Positions 17,340 to 28,516 are shown, counted from the first letter of the stretch. The stretch is 28,564 nt of DNA from Priapulus caudatus (GCF_000485595.1 NW_014577225.1:66264-94827); one strand, 5' to 3'. Numbers and translations are program-made. Notes: a model not told the origin generated them from the letters alone.

Positions 17340-20054
17340 CGATGAATTATCAATTAAGGTGACTACGATAAGGGATTCTAGTGCGATTACATCTCTGCAT
17401 AGCCGCGAACATAATAAGCTACCATTCCCACAGATCCCACACCGGAGTATAGCGAATGCTAGAATCATCATTCCCATATTCTTCTGTCGCTAAAGCCGTC
17501 AATTTCTAGCAGCGAGAGAGTAATAGCAATATAAAATCCTAACAAATTGCGTTGTTTAATGGTAATTCACGAAGACAAATGGTCTTTATGAGTGCTATCA
17601 TATATTCAATACGCCAGGACGTGCCCAGTATACATAAAGCCAATATCATGGCATAGCCAAGCATGGTCAATAGTAGCAAACTGTATAAAAGAATGCCAGC
17701 TAATTAACGATATCTAATTAATACTAACGACGACTGCTGGCTGCTGATTAACGCATTACGACCTTGCCAGTTGTACAGTATCGAACTGTTTTCAATGAAC
17801 TGCCATAAATGCGCGTGTAAGCCCCCCACCCACATCCTCCAATCCAGGTTTTAATTTCAATAATGGCCAGTAGATTGATTCGGCTATTTGTAAGCCACGG
17901 GCTTAAGAAGAAACAGATCAATTACGCTGCAAATTAAACAACAGAAATTCCATTACAGCCTTGCCAGGCTAAGATCTCAGCAGTCAAATTGAGCCACATA
18001 TGACTTATTATGACATGAGCGACTAAATCCACACTATAAATTTATTAAGTGACTCTCATCTTGCCGCCGCATAAGCTTTTTTGATCTTCAGACTTAGTGC
18101 TGCCGAAGCGGGGGCGAAAATATAAGAAACCCTATGACAATAAATCACTACGAAGGGGCTTCGGACCATGCTTGACGACAGACGAATCGAGAAGAGCGCG
18201 GGAAATACTCACTTACTGTCAATGGCCGCCGAACGTCACATTTGGGCTATACATCAAAATTCATTCGGGTAACATTATGAAGCCGGCAGAGGCCGCTCTA
18301 GATGAATTTACGTATAGGTTTGAAAGGAAGAGGAGATGAATTTCATTGAATTTCATGGCGTGCCAACGCGCGATGCCTCTATTGTGTTTATTTCGTGGTG
18401 ATTTCGCAGCGTCGCGCGTTCTTGTGTTTTCGTCGCAGGCGAACAGAAAATCCTCGATGTGTCCGTCCCTTCCTCGGTGTATTTATACATAGTTATTTGT
18501 GTAATCCGCATCCGCATCGCGCGTGTGTGTATGTGATCGCGCTTGTTTCATGCATTTTTAATTCTGATTAGTTGCCACCAGTCTGCCAAAATGTAAACGC
18601 GTGATGAATAGCCACGTTGTGTGCACTGATGCAGCTCGTATTTTTCCAGACATTAGAATGCTTAACTAATTACGTAATCCATCAATGTATAGGAAATGCG
18701 CATTTTATTCGTCCTAAGTACGTGGTTGTAGTAAAATGACAGCGTGGCTGGTTTAGCCGTAATCATGCAGACAATCTTATTCCAAATCCCCTCGCCATAA
18801 CAAATTGACCCGCATCTGGGATTCAGTGTGCTTGAGATTTCTTGGCAATGCGTTTCTGCGTCGCTAGTGGGATCATCTTTCCTGCGAAATCTCGTGCGTT
18901 CTGTTGAATCATCCGTATTCACTCGTATATATCAGCGGAAATATGAAGATAGTCGTCGTGTGTGATGTCTCCTATAAGTCGTAACATTTGAAACAGCGAA
19001 CCACGACTTTGTGTTTACGTTCATGCATGATGTATCCGGTCTCTTAACGTTGCCAACAAAGGTTTCACACTTCTTTTGATATCTCGAGTGCAGTTCATTA
19101 TTTTCCCTGATTGTCCTTAAAAAGGCGGAACTTTTAAGCTATTAATTTCTAACCTATTAACTCGCGCCCACTTGCTTTTTTGCTGATGTCCCTCCGAGTG
19201 GGGACTCCCTTAGAGTGGACCTTTCCTTTACTTTAATCTTCATTATTGTCATCGTCGCTTCATATCGACTTCATCTTTTCATATCAAGACATGAAAGTGA
19301 GACGGTTTCTAAAGAAGCATTAGCTGTGAGATTCCGCTTCGCGTCGTCGCCACCAGAACTATACGGCAATGAGTCGTCTCAAGCAATGAAGCTTTTAAGC
19401 AATGAAGCAATAAAGCAATGAAGCAATTGAGCACATTTTAAAACATTTAACGCTGCATTGTTAACAATGGATTTATCGCCCTGTGCTGGAATTTTTTGTA
19501 TTTTCTCCTGTTTTACATCGAATTTTTACAATGAAGTCTCTCGCGCTACATAACGAAACATATAACGGTTACCTGAATATACCTTTCCCACTTCTAGCTT
19601 GCTACCGGATTGCTTTTCTGCAAGAATAAGTGGCATAGCTATAAAAACATACCTATAAACACACAAATTACGATAGACGAGTAAAAATCGAGGGTTATAA
19701 AAGAAAAACAATATAAAAGCAACCCTTGACGTCTACTCATAACTAAAGAAATAACCTTCTCGATGATCAAATCAGCTTTATTGTCAACGATGAAGAAACC
19801 ATTCTCCAACAGAATGAGAACAGTGATCTTGCAATGCATTAAAACTGAACATAACATAACTAACAAAACGTGAACACTGACTCTTGCGAGAACTCATTAA
19901 GGCAAGGTAGTTCGATGAACGAGTGCATTCTAAGCGCTAAGGCGGCGCTTGGTTCTATAACATGTGTTGTACTAGTAGAGTTAGCGAGACAACTCTGCAA
20001 TAACTGTCTCGCTTGCATTTGTCTCTATAGTTTCTCTAACCCAAGAATAAACTT
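17340..20054. other. Intergenic or intronic stretch, no gene recognised
   Basis: Only short unsupported frames occur. An 80-codon frame at 18097-18339 has no family resemblance. The stretch is of mixed composition with no obvious tandem or inverted structure apart from the small repeat near 19400. Confidence 0.4.
19380..19430. repeat. Short AGCAATGA tandem repeat
   Basis: AGCAATGAAGC, AGCAATGAAGCAATAAAG and AGCAATGAAGCAATTGAG follow each other, a degenerate 8-bp-type repeat (AGCAAT(G/A)A). Confidence 0.7.
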
Positions 20055-20110
20055 AGTATAACCAAGAATAGATAATAACACATTGTGTTATTATCTACTC
20101 TTAGTATAAC
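20055..20110. mobile_element. 40-bp palindromic mini-element with 8-bp TSD AGTATAAC
   Basis: AGTATAAC at 20055-20062 is repeated exactly at 20103-20110. Between them lie arms AAGAATAGATAATAACAC and GTGTTATTATCTACTCTT (17 of 18 paired) around ATT. The flanking identity extends three bases further left (CTTAGTATAAC). Its end sequence matches that of the element at 20226-20300. Confidence 0.7.
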
Positions 20111-20217
20111 GGAGTGGAAATTGTAAAAGCCCGTCTATTTCGGTGGTGCCGCACTAGTAGCAACAACCAACACGGGCATAAAATGAGCACCTGTGTATAG
20201 CAGTAGTGTCCGAGTGA

Positions 20218-20308
20218 GATCATATCAGGAGTAGATAAAGGGAATTCCTTTATCCCAGGAGTAGATAAAGGGGATAAAGGGATTCCCTTTATCTACTCCT
20301 GATCATAT
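20218..20308. mobile_element. 75-bp palindromic mini-element with 8-bp TSD GATCATAT
   Basis: GATCATAT at 20218-20225 is repeated exactly at 20301-20308. The element 20226-20300 opens CAGGAGTAGATAAAGGGAAT and closes ATTCCCTTTATCTACTCCT, perfectly paired. A second direct copy of AGGAGTAGATAAAGGG lies inside, near 20257-20272. The terminal motif (AGRAGTAGATAA) is shared with the 40-bp element 115 bp upstream, so the two are probably one family. Confidence 0.75.
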
Positions 20309-20309
20309 G

Positions 20310-22429
20310 CAGCTGAGCGTGTCCAGGTACAAACTCGAATGACTACGATTACCGTCGACAGTGAAATCTAGTGTTGTCTTTTACGCGGCGATCTGATTGC
20401 CCGACGACCGCGAAGCTGTGTCTAATTGAGGCCAAGCCAACAACGCAGACGGAACTCTGAGCACCGCTTACGGTTTTCCACACTCCGGGAAAGGTTGTAA
20501 CGTTGTCGTGTGACAAGCCGGGTCGCGGTAGTGAATGATGCATGTACGTTGAGTCAACAGTCACCACATAGACTAGCGCATGTGAATTCGACCGTGTCGC
20601 AAAATGCCAATCATGTCGCGAAATGTCAACAGTGCCGCGATACGTCAACATTTTCCCCTTTTATTTGTGGGAGGGGGAATGACTGTCGCTGATGAGATAG
20701 AGTTTGATTTTTATATGCGGGAATCCATTTACTTCGTAAAACATTGCAAACTTCAGTATGATTTCAGTGAGCATAGAGACGATTAAACCGTTTACTCACA
20801 CTGACCGTTAAACTCGTTTGACGTATGTTGACCAATTTTGAAACTGAAAATCATATTCGTAAGTATGAGTGCATACGATTGTTGAGCGGTCATGGTCGGC
20901 AATATTCGAAAGAACTATCTTTAAAGATAGTAGATTCTACGATTGTAGCTGCTGTATGTGCTTGATGATGTAGCAGTCTAACTCAAACGTGCGCATGTGC
21001 ATCGCAGATTTAGCCACACACGCAGTTAACGCCATACGAAATGGATTTACGACTGAAATACCCGAGCCTAATAATTTATAAAGCATGAAATGGCATTCAT
21101 TTATTTTACAACGGCAGTATATGCGCTCCGTGTAAATGTGTTATATGGCACCGATAAGTGCACTAATACAAAATTAATGTGAACTAATGCCAGTGAAGCC
21201 GTGACTGCAATATAGTCACCTTGTTCGTAATCAGGAAACTCCACTGACTATGTAACACGTGCTGGCACATGTACCATGAATGATTACTGTTTTTTTTTCA
21301 ATAATTACATCACCGTGACGGTCGCCAATAATTCATAATTTACTCTTCTTCCCCCACGCGAAAGAACTCCACTCCTCAACGCAATTTATTCTGTAGCATG
21401 ACGAGACGATGTGATGAATTGCGAGTTAGAACGGATGCCTCAAGAGCGTATACATTCCTTTATAGACATTTAACTTGTAAATGGCAATGGCGTCCGTTAT
21501 TGTTTACATACTGGCGGCCTTTAAGGGCATATATGAATTTCATAATGTGCCGAATGTGCTAACTATTATAACGGAGTGCCAAATAGGCAGTGAGTGAAAG
21601 TAAAGTGGATCGATTTGTTTCAGCAGTGCTGCAACCTACGATTTTTGGGTCTTTCATACACCGTATAAAAACAATTTCGTGCCACGAGTTCTCGTTACGT
21701 ATAAGGGTTAACGATAGAAAACGCAAACGAAGTCATACTGTGATTTTTTTGCTGAATAATCTAAACTAAACTCGCTGTTTGATGCCCCAGCAATCTATCG
21801 TTAACACGAAGTTTCACTGTACACATGGGCGGACGCATGTGCACACACTCATTTGATTTTAATGCCTTCCCAAGCGAGAGAAAAATGGGTAAAGGAAGGT
21901 GTAGAAAAATCAAGATAGTATATCACCATGAAAATCATGTGCCGTGATTTGTGAGAAATCGTGTTGTGGTTTCTACTTCGACTGGCAGATATGACTTTAT
22001 CAAATATCACTCACGCGTTTCAATAAGACCGTTGATAGCTGCGATGTGTAATGACATAAACGAATCAATTCAGATAATGTCAACTTTGATGTATGGAAAG
22101 GATTGAGGTTCGGTCGTGGGTCGGGTTAGCATACGTGGCAGGGGTATTAAGAAGCGCAGATGCGTGACGCTCGTGTTAGATAGTTGTAATTACTGTAAGT
22201 AATAATTAACCAAACTAATTAACCAACTATTCGATAGAGAACTGAGGCAGAGACTGTGCTAATCGACCAAAACAGTGCGTACAACCAAACACTATAGGGA
22301 CAGATGAACACACGCCGTGTTTTTAAGCTGTAGAAAAACAAGGCGAATGCTTAGATGCGTGTTGTCATTGTTTGGTCCGACATGGTCATTGTTATGTACA
22401 TGGACAAGGTCACCGATAGCGAGAGATGA
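20310..22429. other. Stretch without recognised features
   Basis: Short frames only, with no splice-supported exon, RNA gene or terminal-repeat pair found by eye. Confidence 0.4.
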
Positions 22430-22644
22430 GGTTTTCTTCTTCCCATTCTTTCTTTCGTTCTTTTTTTCTTTTGCTCTTTCATTCTTTCCTTCTCTCCTTC
22501 TTTCTTCATTTCTTTCTCGTTGACTCAATCGGGTATCTCTCATCTCGATTTCCCTCTCCGTTCCTCGCTCTCCCACTCGTTCCCTTTCTTTCTACTTTTC
22601 TCATTCGACTATCTCTCATCTAGCTCTCTCTCCCTCCCTCTCTC

Positions 22645-22678
<34 letters not shown>

Positions 22679-22780
22679 GTTATCTCTCTCGCTCTCTACC
22701 GCTCTCTCTCTCTATCGATCTATCTATCTTTCTATCGATCTATCCATATAATCTATATATATTTCTCTCTGTGCGACACG
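22430..22780. repeat. Pyrimidine-rich tract with (CT)n and (ATCT)n
   Basis: The plus strand is almost wholly C/T, with TTTCTTTC, CTCTCTCT (about 22650-22678) and ATCTATCTTTCTATCGATC runs. The Ser/Leu/Phe frames here (and Arg/Glu/Lys on the other strand) come from the composition and are not genes. Confidence 0.85.
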
Positions 22781-22789
22781 ATGCTGCCG

Positions 22790-25555
22790 CACGCTGTTCA
22801 GCAAGATCGGAAGAGTGGAGAAATGTCCCAATTAGGTTACATGGTCTGGCGCAGATGCTCTGCTAAAACGCAACGAGATTTCGCCGACACTCTGTGACTG
22901 CCGCGTGGTCACGGCACGTGCTGAAAAACAGAATCTGTATATGGTCCAGCGGCTTCCTTTCCCATTAAGGACGCCAGGCTGCTCTAGCTAGTCGCTAGAG
23001 ACTAAGCCGATAGGAGGTAATAGCTAAACAAAACGTCCGATCGTACGCGTACATGATCGTCTGTGATGGCCGACAAGGCAAGTCGTCACACCTTTGCAGG
23101 GGATTAAGATGGAGGTTATCCCAGCCGAGATCTAGAGGCCGATGTCTGATGTGAGCGTACGTGCAATAACTCACAGTCAGTTCGTCTTGCGCTATACGTA
23201 TAGGGGAACGGTACAACATATGTATCTCTCTAGTCAATTTTGTATATCGGCTGGCGGTGGTCTCTGCATTGAGTAACTTGCTGAGAAACTACATCGCGTC
23301 TAGCACTGGCGGCCAGCAATTAGCACGCTGAGTAACACTAGATTAAAGTGATTAGGCCACTTTTTCACAAAATGTAAGTGATTCTGTTCGCTTTTTATGG
23401 TTAAATTGTTGCATTATACTTCCTATTTTGCTATTCCGTTCGATGTGAACAAACCCTCGTGACTCATACATAACCCATAGCAAGCAATTAATGTCGTGAT
23501 CAATATATCAAATCACCCAGATTTTTTTTGGTTTTTGGATTTTTAACTAGTTGTTTAATCAGGTAAGAATTTGAGGATGCATTTAGTGCCGTTAGTACTT
23601 ACTTTTCACGTAAAAAAATTGCAACAAAACATTTACAAATATACACCATAGACAATTTGTGACGTAGTCAATTTAAACTATAAGGACGGGAGAGATGCAG
23701 GGGTTTTAATGAAAAAATCAGGAAAGATTTTACGTGCGCTGTAGTAAAAGCGGTAGTAATTAAGATTTTATGTTAAGGCGATATATCAAGCATGGAGATG
23801 GGTTTGATCCAATGTGAAGCATTAGTAGGTATCTCGTTATTACATCACATATAATATTCATGTTTAAAACGTTATTGCACGCTAGATAAATCATGGCTCA
23901 TAATAAATATTGCTAAACCATGTTAAACATTGCGGGCAGGTGAGATATGTGTATAAGTGAAACGACGAGGTATATAAAAACGAGATATAAAACGAGAGAT
24001 TTAAATTGGAATGAATAATACATTAATCACAATTATCTAGTTGTTCGTTAGTTAGGCGTGCAGGAAGCCCTAGGGAAAAACACAGACAGCTTCGTCCTCA
24101 GAAATAGCAGAAATTTCATCATCCGTATGGCTCTAACACTCCCAGCTACACAGACAAATCTTTTGTTGAAGAAAAATAAAATTAATAGCAAGTAAGTTAA
24201 CTTTTTTGGCTGTCTATCTTAAGGAAGACCAAGCTATGGCGATAATCATCGTCGGCGTCATCGTCAGCGCCATCGTCAGTGTTAGCGTCACCGCCGTTAG
24301 TCATATTTCAGGTAGGTAAGTACAAATACGTCATTCCTGTTCATGATGTAGGGCCATTTGTCAGCACATGCATCGTTGGTTATGGAACATGGAGAACAAG
24401 AATGTATATTTTACAGCCTGTAACTCCGACATGCTTCCTAAATGAGGCACTTCCAGTGTAATATACGTGCCTTTTTGTCAACTGACAATGTTACAAACAT
24501 ATTTATTAAAAATTATATATTTACCTATATTACGAAAATACAGTACATAGCTTACTCCAGATTACATTTCGAACATAATGACTATTAGAACTGCCAACAT
24601 AATTTGATTGTGTCATAGAAAAATTCCCTTCCCGGATTTTACTCTGATTTTAAATGCCTGTATTGGCAGTTATCGTTATTGCCCAACTTTAAATTGAGCG
24701 TTAAAATTCTACATGAAAATCGCAGTTTCTGCAACACTCTTCCCATTTTGATGCGTAGAGCACGCTGTAAAACATCGCTTTAAAGCTACTGTATCAGCTA
24801 ATCAAATGCAAACAAAGGCTTATCCAGCTTTTGTGCACGCACTTATTTTTCACGTAAAAACGTTAAAGAATCACTTTTGTGCTTATTTAAATAGTTTCCC
24901 TCAGGCGAGCAATCTCGCGAAATAATATTGGCTTTAACATCAGACGGATTTGCGTCCGGGCATATAATACCTACCATCACCTAGACTATCCCCTGCCATC
25001 CGGTCCGATAATTAACCACAAGAAATGTTGGCACATGTTACCCGTTATGCACTCTAGTTCATTTCTGTATTAGTTTCAAAAAGGCGTGTGCCTCTCATTT
25101 GCTTAATTACACACAAAAAACAATATTAACACTCCTTGGATTCGGGATCTATTTCATCGACTGGCGACAATCGTTTTGCGAATGCACTAGAGGATAATGC
25201 GCACCCGTTTCCTCTAATAAATCATTGCTTATCTAAGTGACACGCGACTCACGGACACGACTTGTGCATTTAGAGAATACTCGGTTCCCTTTCCTAGTAG
25301 TTACTTATGTTTGACACAAATCTTCGGCGACCTAATCGCTCACTGTGTACATAAAGATGCGTCTTCCTCGCACAACACTCGGAGATCCGAGGGGTTGGAT
25401 AACCGTCGTAGAGCAACATCGACGTATCGGCAATGATGATGTTCAAGAATATCGTTTTTATAGAGATAAGCTCACTGTGATTCTCGTTCTTCGTGCATCT
25501 AAGGACTCTGAAAATTGCAAGATATTCTTGCTTTATTTTTGTTATCACTATTCAT
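22790..25555. other. AT-rich stretch without recognised features
   Basis: Mostly AT-rich unique-looking DNA. A short degenerate (CGTCAT/CGTCAG) run at about 24247-24297 is the only local repeat noted. No coding signal is seen. Confidence 0.4.
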
Positions 25556-25559
25556 CGCC

Positions 25560-25646
25560 CGCTGCTTCGTCGTGTCTCTCGCGCTGTTTCGCTCTCCCCC
25601 TCTCTGTTCCTCTTTTGTCCCCTATCTCCCTTTCTTTTATTGTCCC

Positions 25647-25683
<37 letters not shown>

Positions 25684-25775
25684 GCTCTTTTTCATTATCT
25701 CGCTCTCTCCATCGGTCTTACTCTCTCCCTCTCTCTTCCTCTCGCTTTTTCTCACTGACGCGTTTCACTCACCCA
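25560..25775. repeat. Pyrimidine-rich tract with (CT)n
   Basis: C/T-rich plus strand with CTCTCTCTCTCTCTCTCTCGCTC around 25660-25690. The overlapping Ser/Leu/Phe frames in all three phases are composition artefacts. The texture resembles the tracts at 16160-16436 and 22430-22780. Confidence 0.85.
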
Positions 25776-26079
25776 CTCGCGCGCGCTCTCTCCATCTCGT
25801 TCGTCATTTCTTTTGCTCGCTATATCTTAATTCTTATGTCGACCTTGAGCGCTTGATGCGAGCCGGTTCTTCTAATGTTTCATGTTCACTCTTCCGTCTG
25901 GCGAACGCACGCGAGCACGCACACGCACAGACACGATAGCATCAACAAATCAACCAAAGAAAATCTTCGTACATCACACTGCTTCCCGTCAGTATTTGGA
26001 GATTGGTCGCGCCTTGCATTACATTTCCCTCCCTTCCCCCTCCGAGAAACCTCTGCGAGGGGTCGCCTGTAATGTCTCC

Positions 26080-26660
26080 TCGCGGTCCTGTAGGGTTCTC
26101 CTCGCGATCCTCTATTACGTGTCCCCCCTCCCCCGACGCCCTCCTTATAGCAGTGTTCCTATTAAGACCTCACGCTGGTATTGTTATTTACGGTCGCTCT
26201 CGTAATGGTGTCGTCACTCGATGACGGCCGCCGCGGCGCGCGCCCGCCGCCAGGAAATTGAATTTCGCCGGTGATCTGTACCTCGTACGGAATCGTGTCA
26301 ATTCCGTTGCCATCGCGGCAGGCCGGAGCGCGCGTGCTATCGGACCACAAAGGCGAAGGATACACGGTCTTCTAGACATCGCCAAGGAATCGATCGCGGA
26401 TGAATATGACGTCCTGCCACGCGCTCTCTCTCTCTCTCTCTCTCGCGCGCGCTCTCTCTTTCTCGCGTGCGCGCGCGTGCACGCGGCAATGTCAACCGAA
26501 CGCGCTAGATGCATTTCAGGTACATATGCTTTGCAGCGACGACTCCTGCAATCACGTGCGAGTGAGCGCGATGTCACCGCATCTCGTCGGCGTGCGTCTG
26601 CTGTACGACAGTTGAACCGACTCCCCCTAGCGGCCGCCGGCTGTGGCCACCGCCTCTTGA
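26080..26660. other. GC/CpG-rich island-like region
   Basis: CpG-dense sequence (for example GACGGCCGCCGCGGCGCGCG near 26223) includes a (CT)n/(CG) compound at 26421-26480. Long frames on both strands reflect a lack of AT-rich stops. It could be a promoter-associated island, but I see no TATA, splice-supported exon or recognisable protein. Confidence 0.4.
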
Positions 26661-26905
26661 CCGGATAGAGTCGCGTGCCGCGTGTCGCGTGTCGACGAGC
26701 GCAGACCGTGGTAAGGTGATGATCGTAAAGGTAGTATCTCGCTGGGCTGCGACAGCTCGCGACTAGTTGGAGACACCAAATTTCGAGAAAATACGCGAAT
26801 TAGCGACCATTTTCACCTGGAATCACACTGAATTGGTACTTACGACACGTTCGCGTATGTCGCACGAACTCCCGGCGAAATTTGGGCCAAAAACGTTCGC
26901 ATACA

Positions 26906-26999
26906 TGTCGCGCGACACTCGCGCGACATTCACGCAACAAAATTGCGAATTTTTTGCACTTGCGACTGTCGCGCGAGTGTCGCGCGACAGTCGCGCGAA
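26906..26999. repeat. Cluster of TGTCGCGCGACA palindromes in the left subterminal region
   Basis: Perfect 12-bp palindromes TGTCGCGCGACA occur at 26906-26917 and 26978-26989, with partial TCGCGCGA copies near 26921, 26969 and 26991. A further perfect copy is at 27321-27332 on the right side. Repeated subterminal motifs in DNA transposons usually serve as transposase-binding sites; that role is inferred. Confidence 0.75.
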
Positions 27000-27053
27000 T
27001 GTCGTGCAACAGTCACGCGACAGTTATGCGTGACAATTGAAAAATCTAAACCA

Positions 27054-27092
27054 TATAAATACGGGGCCCTCCCCAGTCCAGCAATCATTTTG
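27054..27092 (+). promoter_or_regulatory. TATA-type core promoter inside the Harbinger-like element
   Basis: TATAAATA (27054-27061) lies 33 bp upstream of TCATTTT (A at 27087), which fits the initiator pattern YYANWYY. A second initiator-like CCAGTCC (A at 27075) is closer than usual. A 26-codon ORF starts 25 bp after the first candidate start site. Placement suggests the retained promoter of a transposon gene. Confidence 0.5.
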
Positions 27093-27111
27093 TCATCAAA
27101 CGTCAAGCGAG

Positions 27112-27192
27112 ATGGACCTCAGAGAAGACGTGCAGAAGCTGCTGGATGAGGACCCCAACCTGGATGAGGACCAGGCTGACATAGTTTCATAG
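27112..27192 (+). CDS. 26-residue ORF downstream of the element-internal promoter
   Basis: ATG at 27112-27114 has a good start context (G at -3 and +4) and leads to TAG at 27190-27192. The peptide starts MDLREDVQKLLDEDPNLDED and ends QADIVS. It is acidic and contains a DNA-level tandem CTGGATGAGGACC. I read it as the 5' end of the gene once carried by the autonomous parent, cut short by the internal deletion that made this element. It matches no protein I can name, and independent translation is not shown. Confidence 0.35.
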   Translation: MDLREDVQKLLDEDPNLDEDQADIVS

Positions 27193-27540
27193 GTCGCCAA
27201 CCCCTCACAAAGTTGTCTCACATTTCTCGCACTTTCTGACTCACGGAAACTAAATTGAGAAGGGTTCGAGACGGTTTCGGGACACCCGCGACGACTCTGT
27301 GACTATTTTGAGAGAAAACTTGTCGCGCGACACGAAAGCGAGGCCCTGCGACTCACGCGAGGAAATTGAGAACCCCTGCGAACGTTTCGAGACATTTTGG
27401 AATCTCCCTCGCGAATGCCGTTCGCAATTTGTCGTCAACAGTCGCAGCCCAGTGAGATACTACCTTAACTCGTAACCGAACGCTGCGTACAGTGCGCGCG
27501 CGCGTGCGTCGCCGATATTCAATTCTCTTTTTCGAACGCA

Positions 27541-27590
27541 TCCGCCGTCGCCATGCACGCATTCGCCGTCGCCATGCACAGATTCGCCAT
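27541..27590. repeat. 21-bp tandem repeat (CGCCGTCGCCATGCAC)
   Basis: TCCGCCGTCGCCATGCACGCA (27541-27561) is followed directly by a near-identical copy (27562-27582) and the start of a third. Confidence 0.75.
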
Positions 27591-27866
27591 AGTTTTGCGT
27601 CAGTGGCTAGCGATAGATAGATAGTTATCGATGCTGTAAGGGCACTTAGCGGACGCGGGAGCATCGGCTAATTGTTTGTAGAGGCGCGTGTAATATACGA
27701 TTTTTGCTACGATGTCCACGCTCGTGCCGAAAACGTCTATCTGCATGTCCATGCTGTGCTGTTCGACTCTGATTCATAGATTTTCACATCGCCACCAAAC
27801 CGTTAATACAAACGGCATATCAAAATCTAACAATATATTATACAGGCATAATACACTATATTAATA

Positions 27867-27895
27867 TAATATATTATACGGCGTATAATATATTA
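27867..27895. repeat. Perfect AT-rich hairpin with 13-bp arms
   Basis: TAATATATTATAC, GGC and GTATAATATATTA form a perfect stem with a 3-nt loop. It sits in an AT-rich patch where AATATATTATAC also occurs about 40 bp upstream. Confidence 0.75.
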
Positions 27896-27984
27896 GTGCA
27901 AACGGACGGAGAGTTCTGTCATGTCGGTCTCTGTCGAAGCGGCCTGCTTACCAAATTGTGCCGCCAACGGGTGATTTTATAGAT

Positions 27985-28122
27985 GTTGTATTGTTGTGCC
28001 GTGAGATTTAACTCGTTAGAGTTGCTACAGACATTTTTCGTGCTGCGTTTTGATTTTAGAGCTGTTGTATTGTTGTGCCGTGAGAATGGACTCGTTAGAG
28101 TTGCTCCGGACATTTTCTCGTG
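27985..28122. repeat. ~60-bp direct duplication around a possible start codon
   Basis: TGTTGTATTGTTGTGCCGTG, then ACTCGTTAGAGTTGCT and GACATTTT, occurs twice about 78 bp apart (from about 27985 and 28063). The copies differ at the base level; where copy 2 has AATGGACTCG, copy 1 has TTTAACTCG. Confidence 0.75.
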
Positions 28123-28241
28123 ATAGACCGACCGCTAAATATATCCACCACCACACTTTACAGCGTTATTCGCGGAGTACAAGCTGTCAATCTACAACCT
28201 TGAATCGCAGCTGTCAGGCGTTATTAGAGTTGGATATGGCC
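28086..28241 (+). CDS. Possible first coding exon of an unidentified gene
   Basis: ATG at 28086-28088 opens a frame of 52 codons (MDSLELLRTFSRDRPTAKYI and onward to LLELDMA) ending exactly at a consensus donor, GCC|GTAAGTAG, phase 0. The frame stays open past the donor only to 28283. The protein is not one I recognise and no following exon falls inside the window. The start context is AGAATGG (G at -3, G at +4). The ATG lies in the second copy of a direct duplication, so it may also be chance. Confidence 0.3.
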
Positions 28242-28439
28242 GTAAGTAGAATTTTTTCATACTATTACCGTTATGATACCTAGTGCATTATTAACACTGA
28301 CAGTGCATTGCCTGTTGGACGGACCTTGACGGACTACTAGGATGTGCATCGCCACCTGCTATTGTAGATATCACTATATATAGCCATTTCCTGCAGAGAA
28401 TTTAGAGGAGAGTGCATTAGTTTTGGAAATTCCCCATTG

Positions 28440-28452
28440 CTCTTTCTCTCTC

Positions 28453-28511
<59 letters not shown>
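28440..28511. repeat. (CT)n microsatellite
   Basis: An almost pure CTCTCT run of about 70 bp is followed by a short (CA)n near 28530-28542. The Arg/Glu frame on the minus strand is an artefact. Confidence 0.92.

Positions 28512-28516
<5 letters not shown>

Larger units (their letters stand above)
26726..27468. mobile_element. PIF/Harbinger-like non-autonomous DNA element (737 bp) with TAA duplication
   Basis: The element spans 26729-27465. The left end AGGTAGTATCTCGCTGGGCT and the reverse complement of the right end AGGTAGTATCTCACTGGGCT continue GCGAC on both sides: 27-bp TIRs (26729-26755, 27439-27465) with two mismatches. TAA flanks both ends (26726-26728, 27466-27468), fitting the 3-bp TWA duplication of PIF/Harbinger; the superfamily is an inference from this. 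Inside are palindromic TGTCGCGCGACA motifs and a promoter-like block with a small ORF. No transposase remains. Confidence 0.75.

Noticed and set aside
18097-18339. 80-codon plus-strand frame (KRGRKYKKPYDNKS...)
   Set aside because: Single open frame with no homology I recognise and no supporting splice or promoter signal.
26188-26668. Several 110-136-codon frames on both strands
   Set aside because: They come from the CpG-rich, stop-poor composition and a (CT)n run, with no splice sites or recognisable domains.
9590-28511. CRISPR array or other prokaryotic features
   Set aside because: Tandem repeats here lack the regular repeat-spacer pattern, and the gene structure is clearly eukaryotic.
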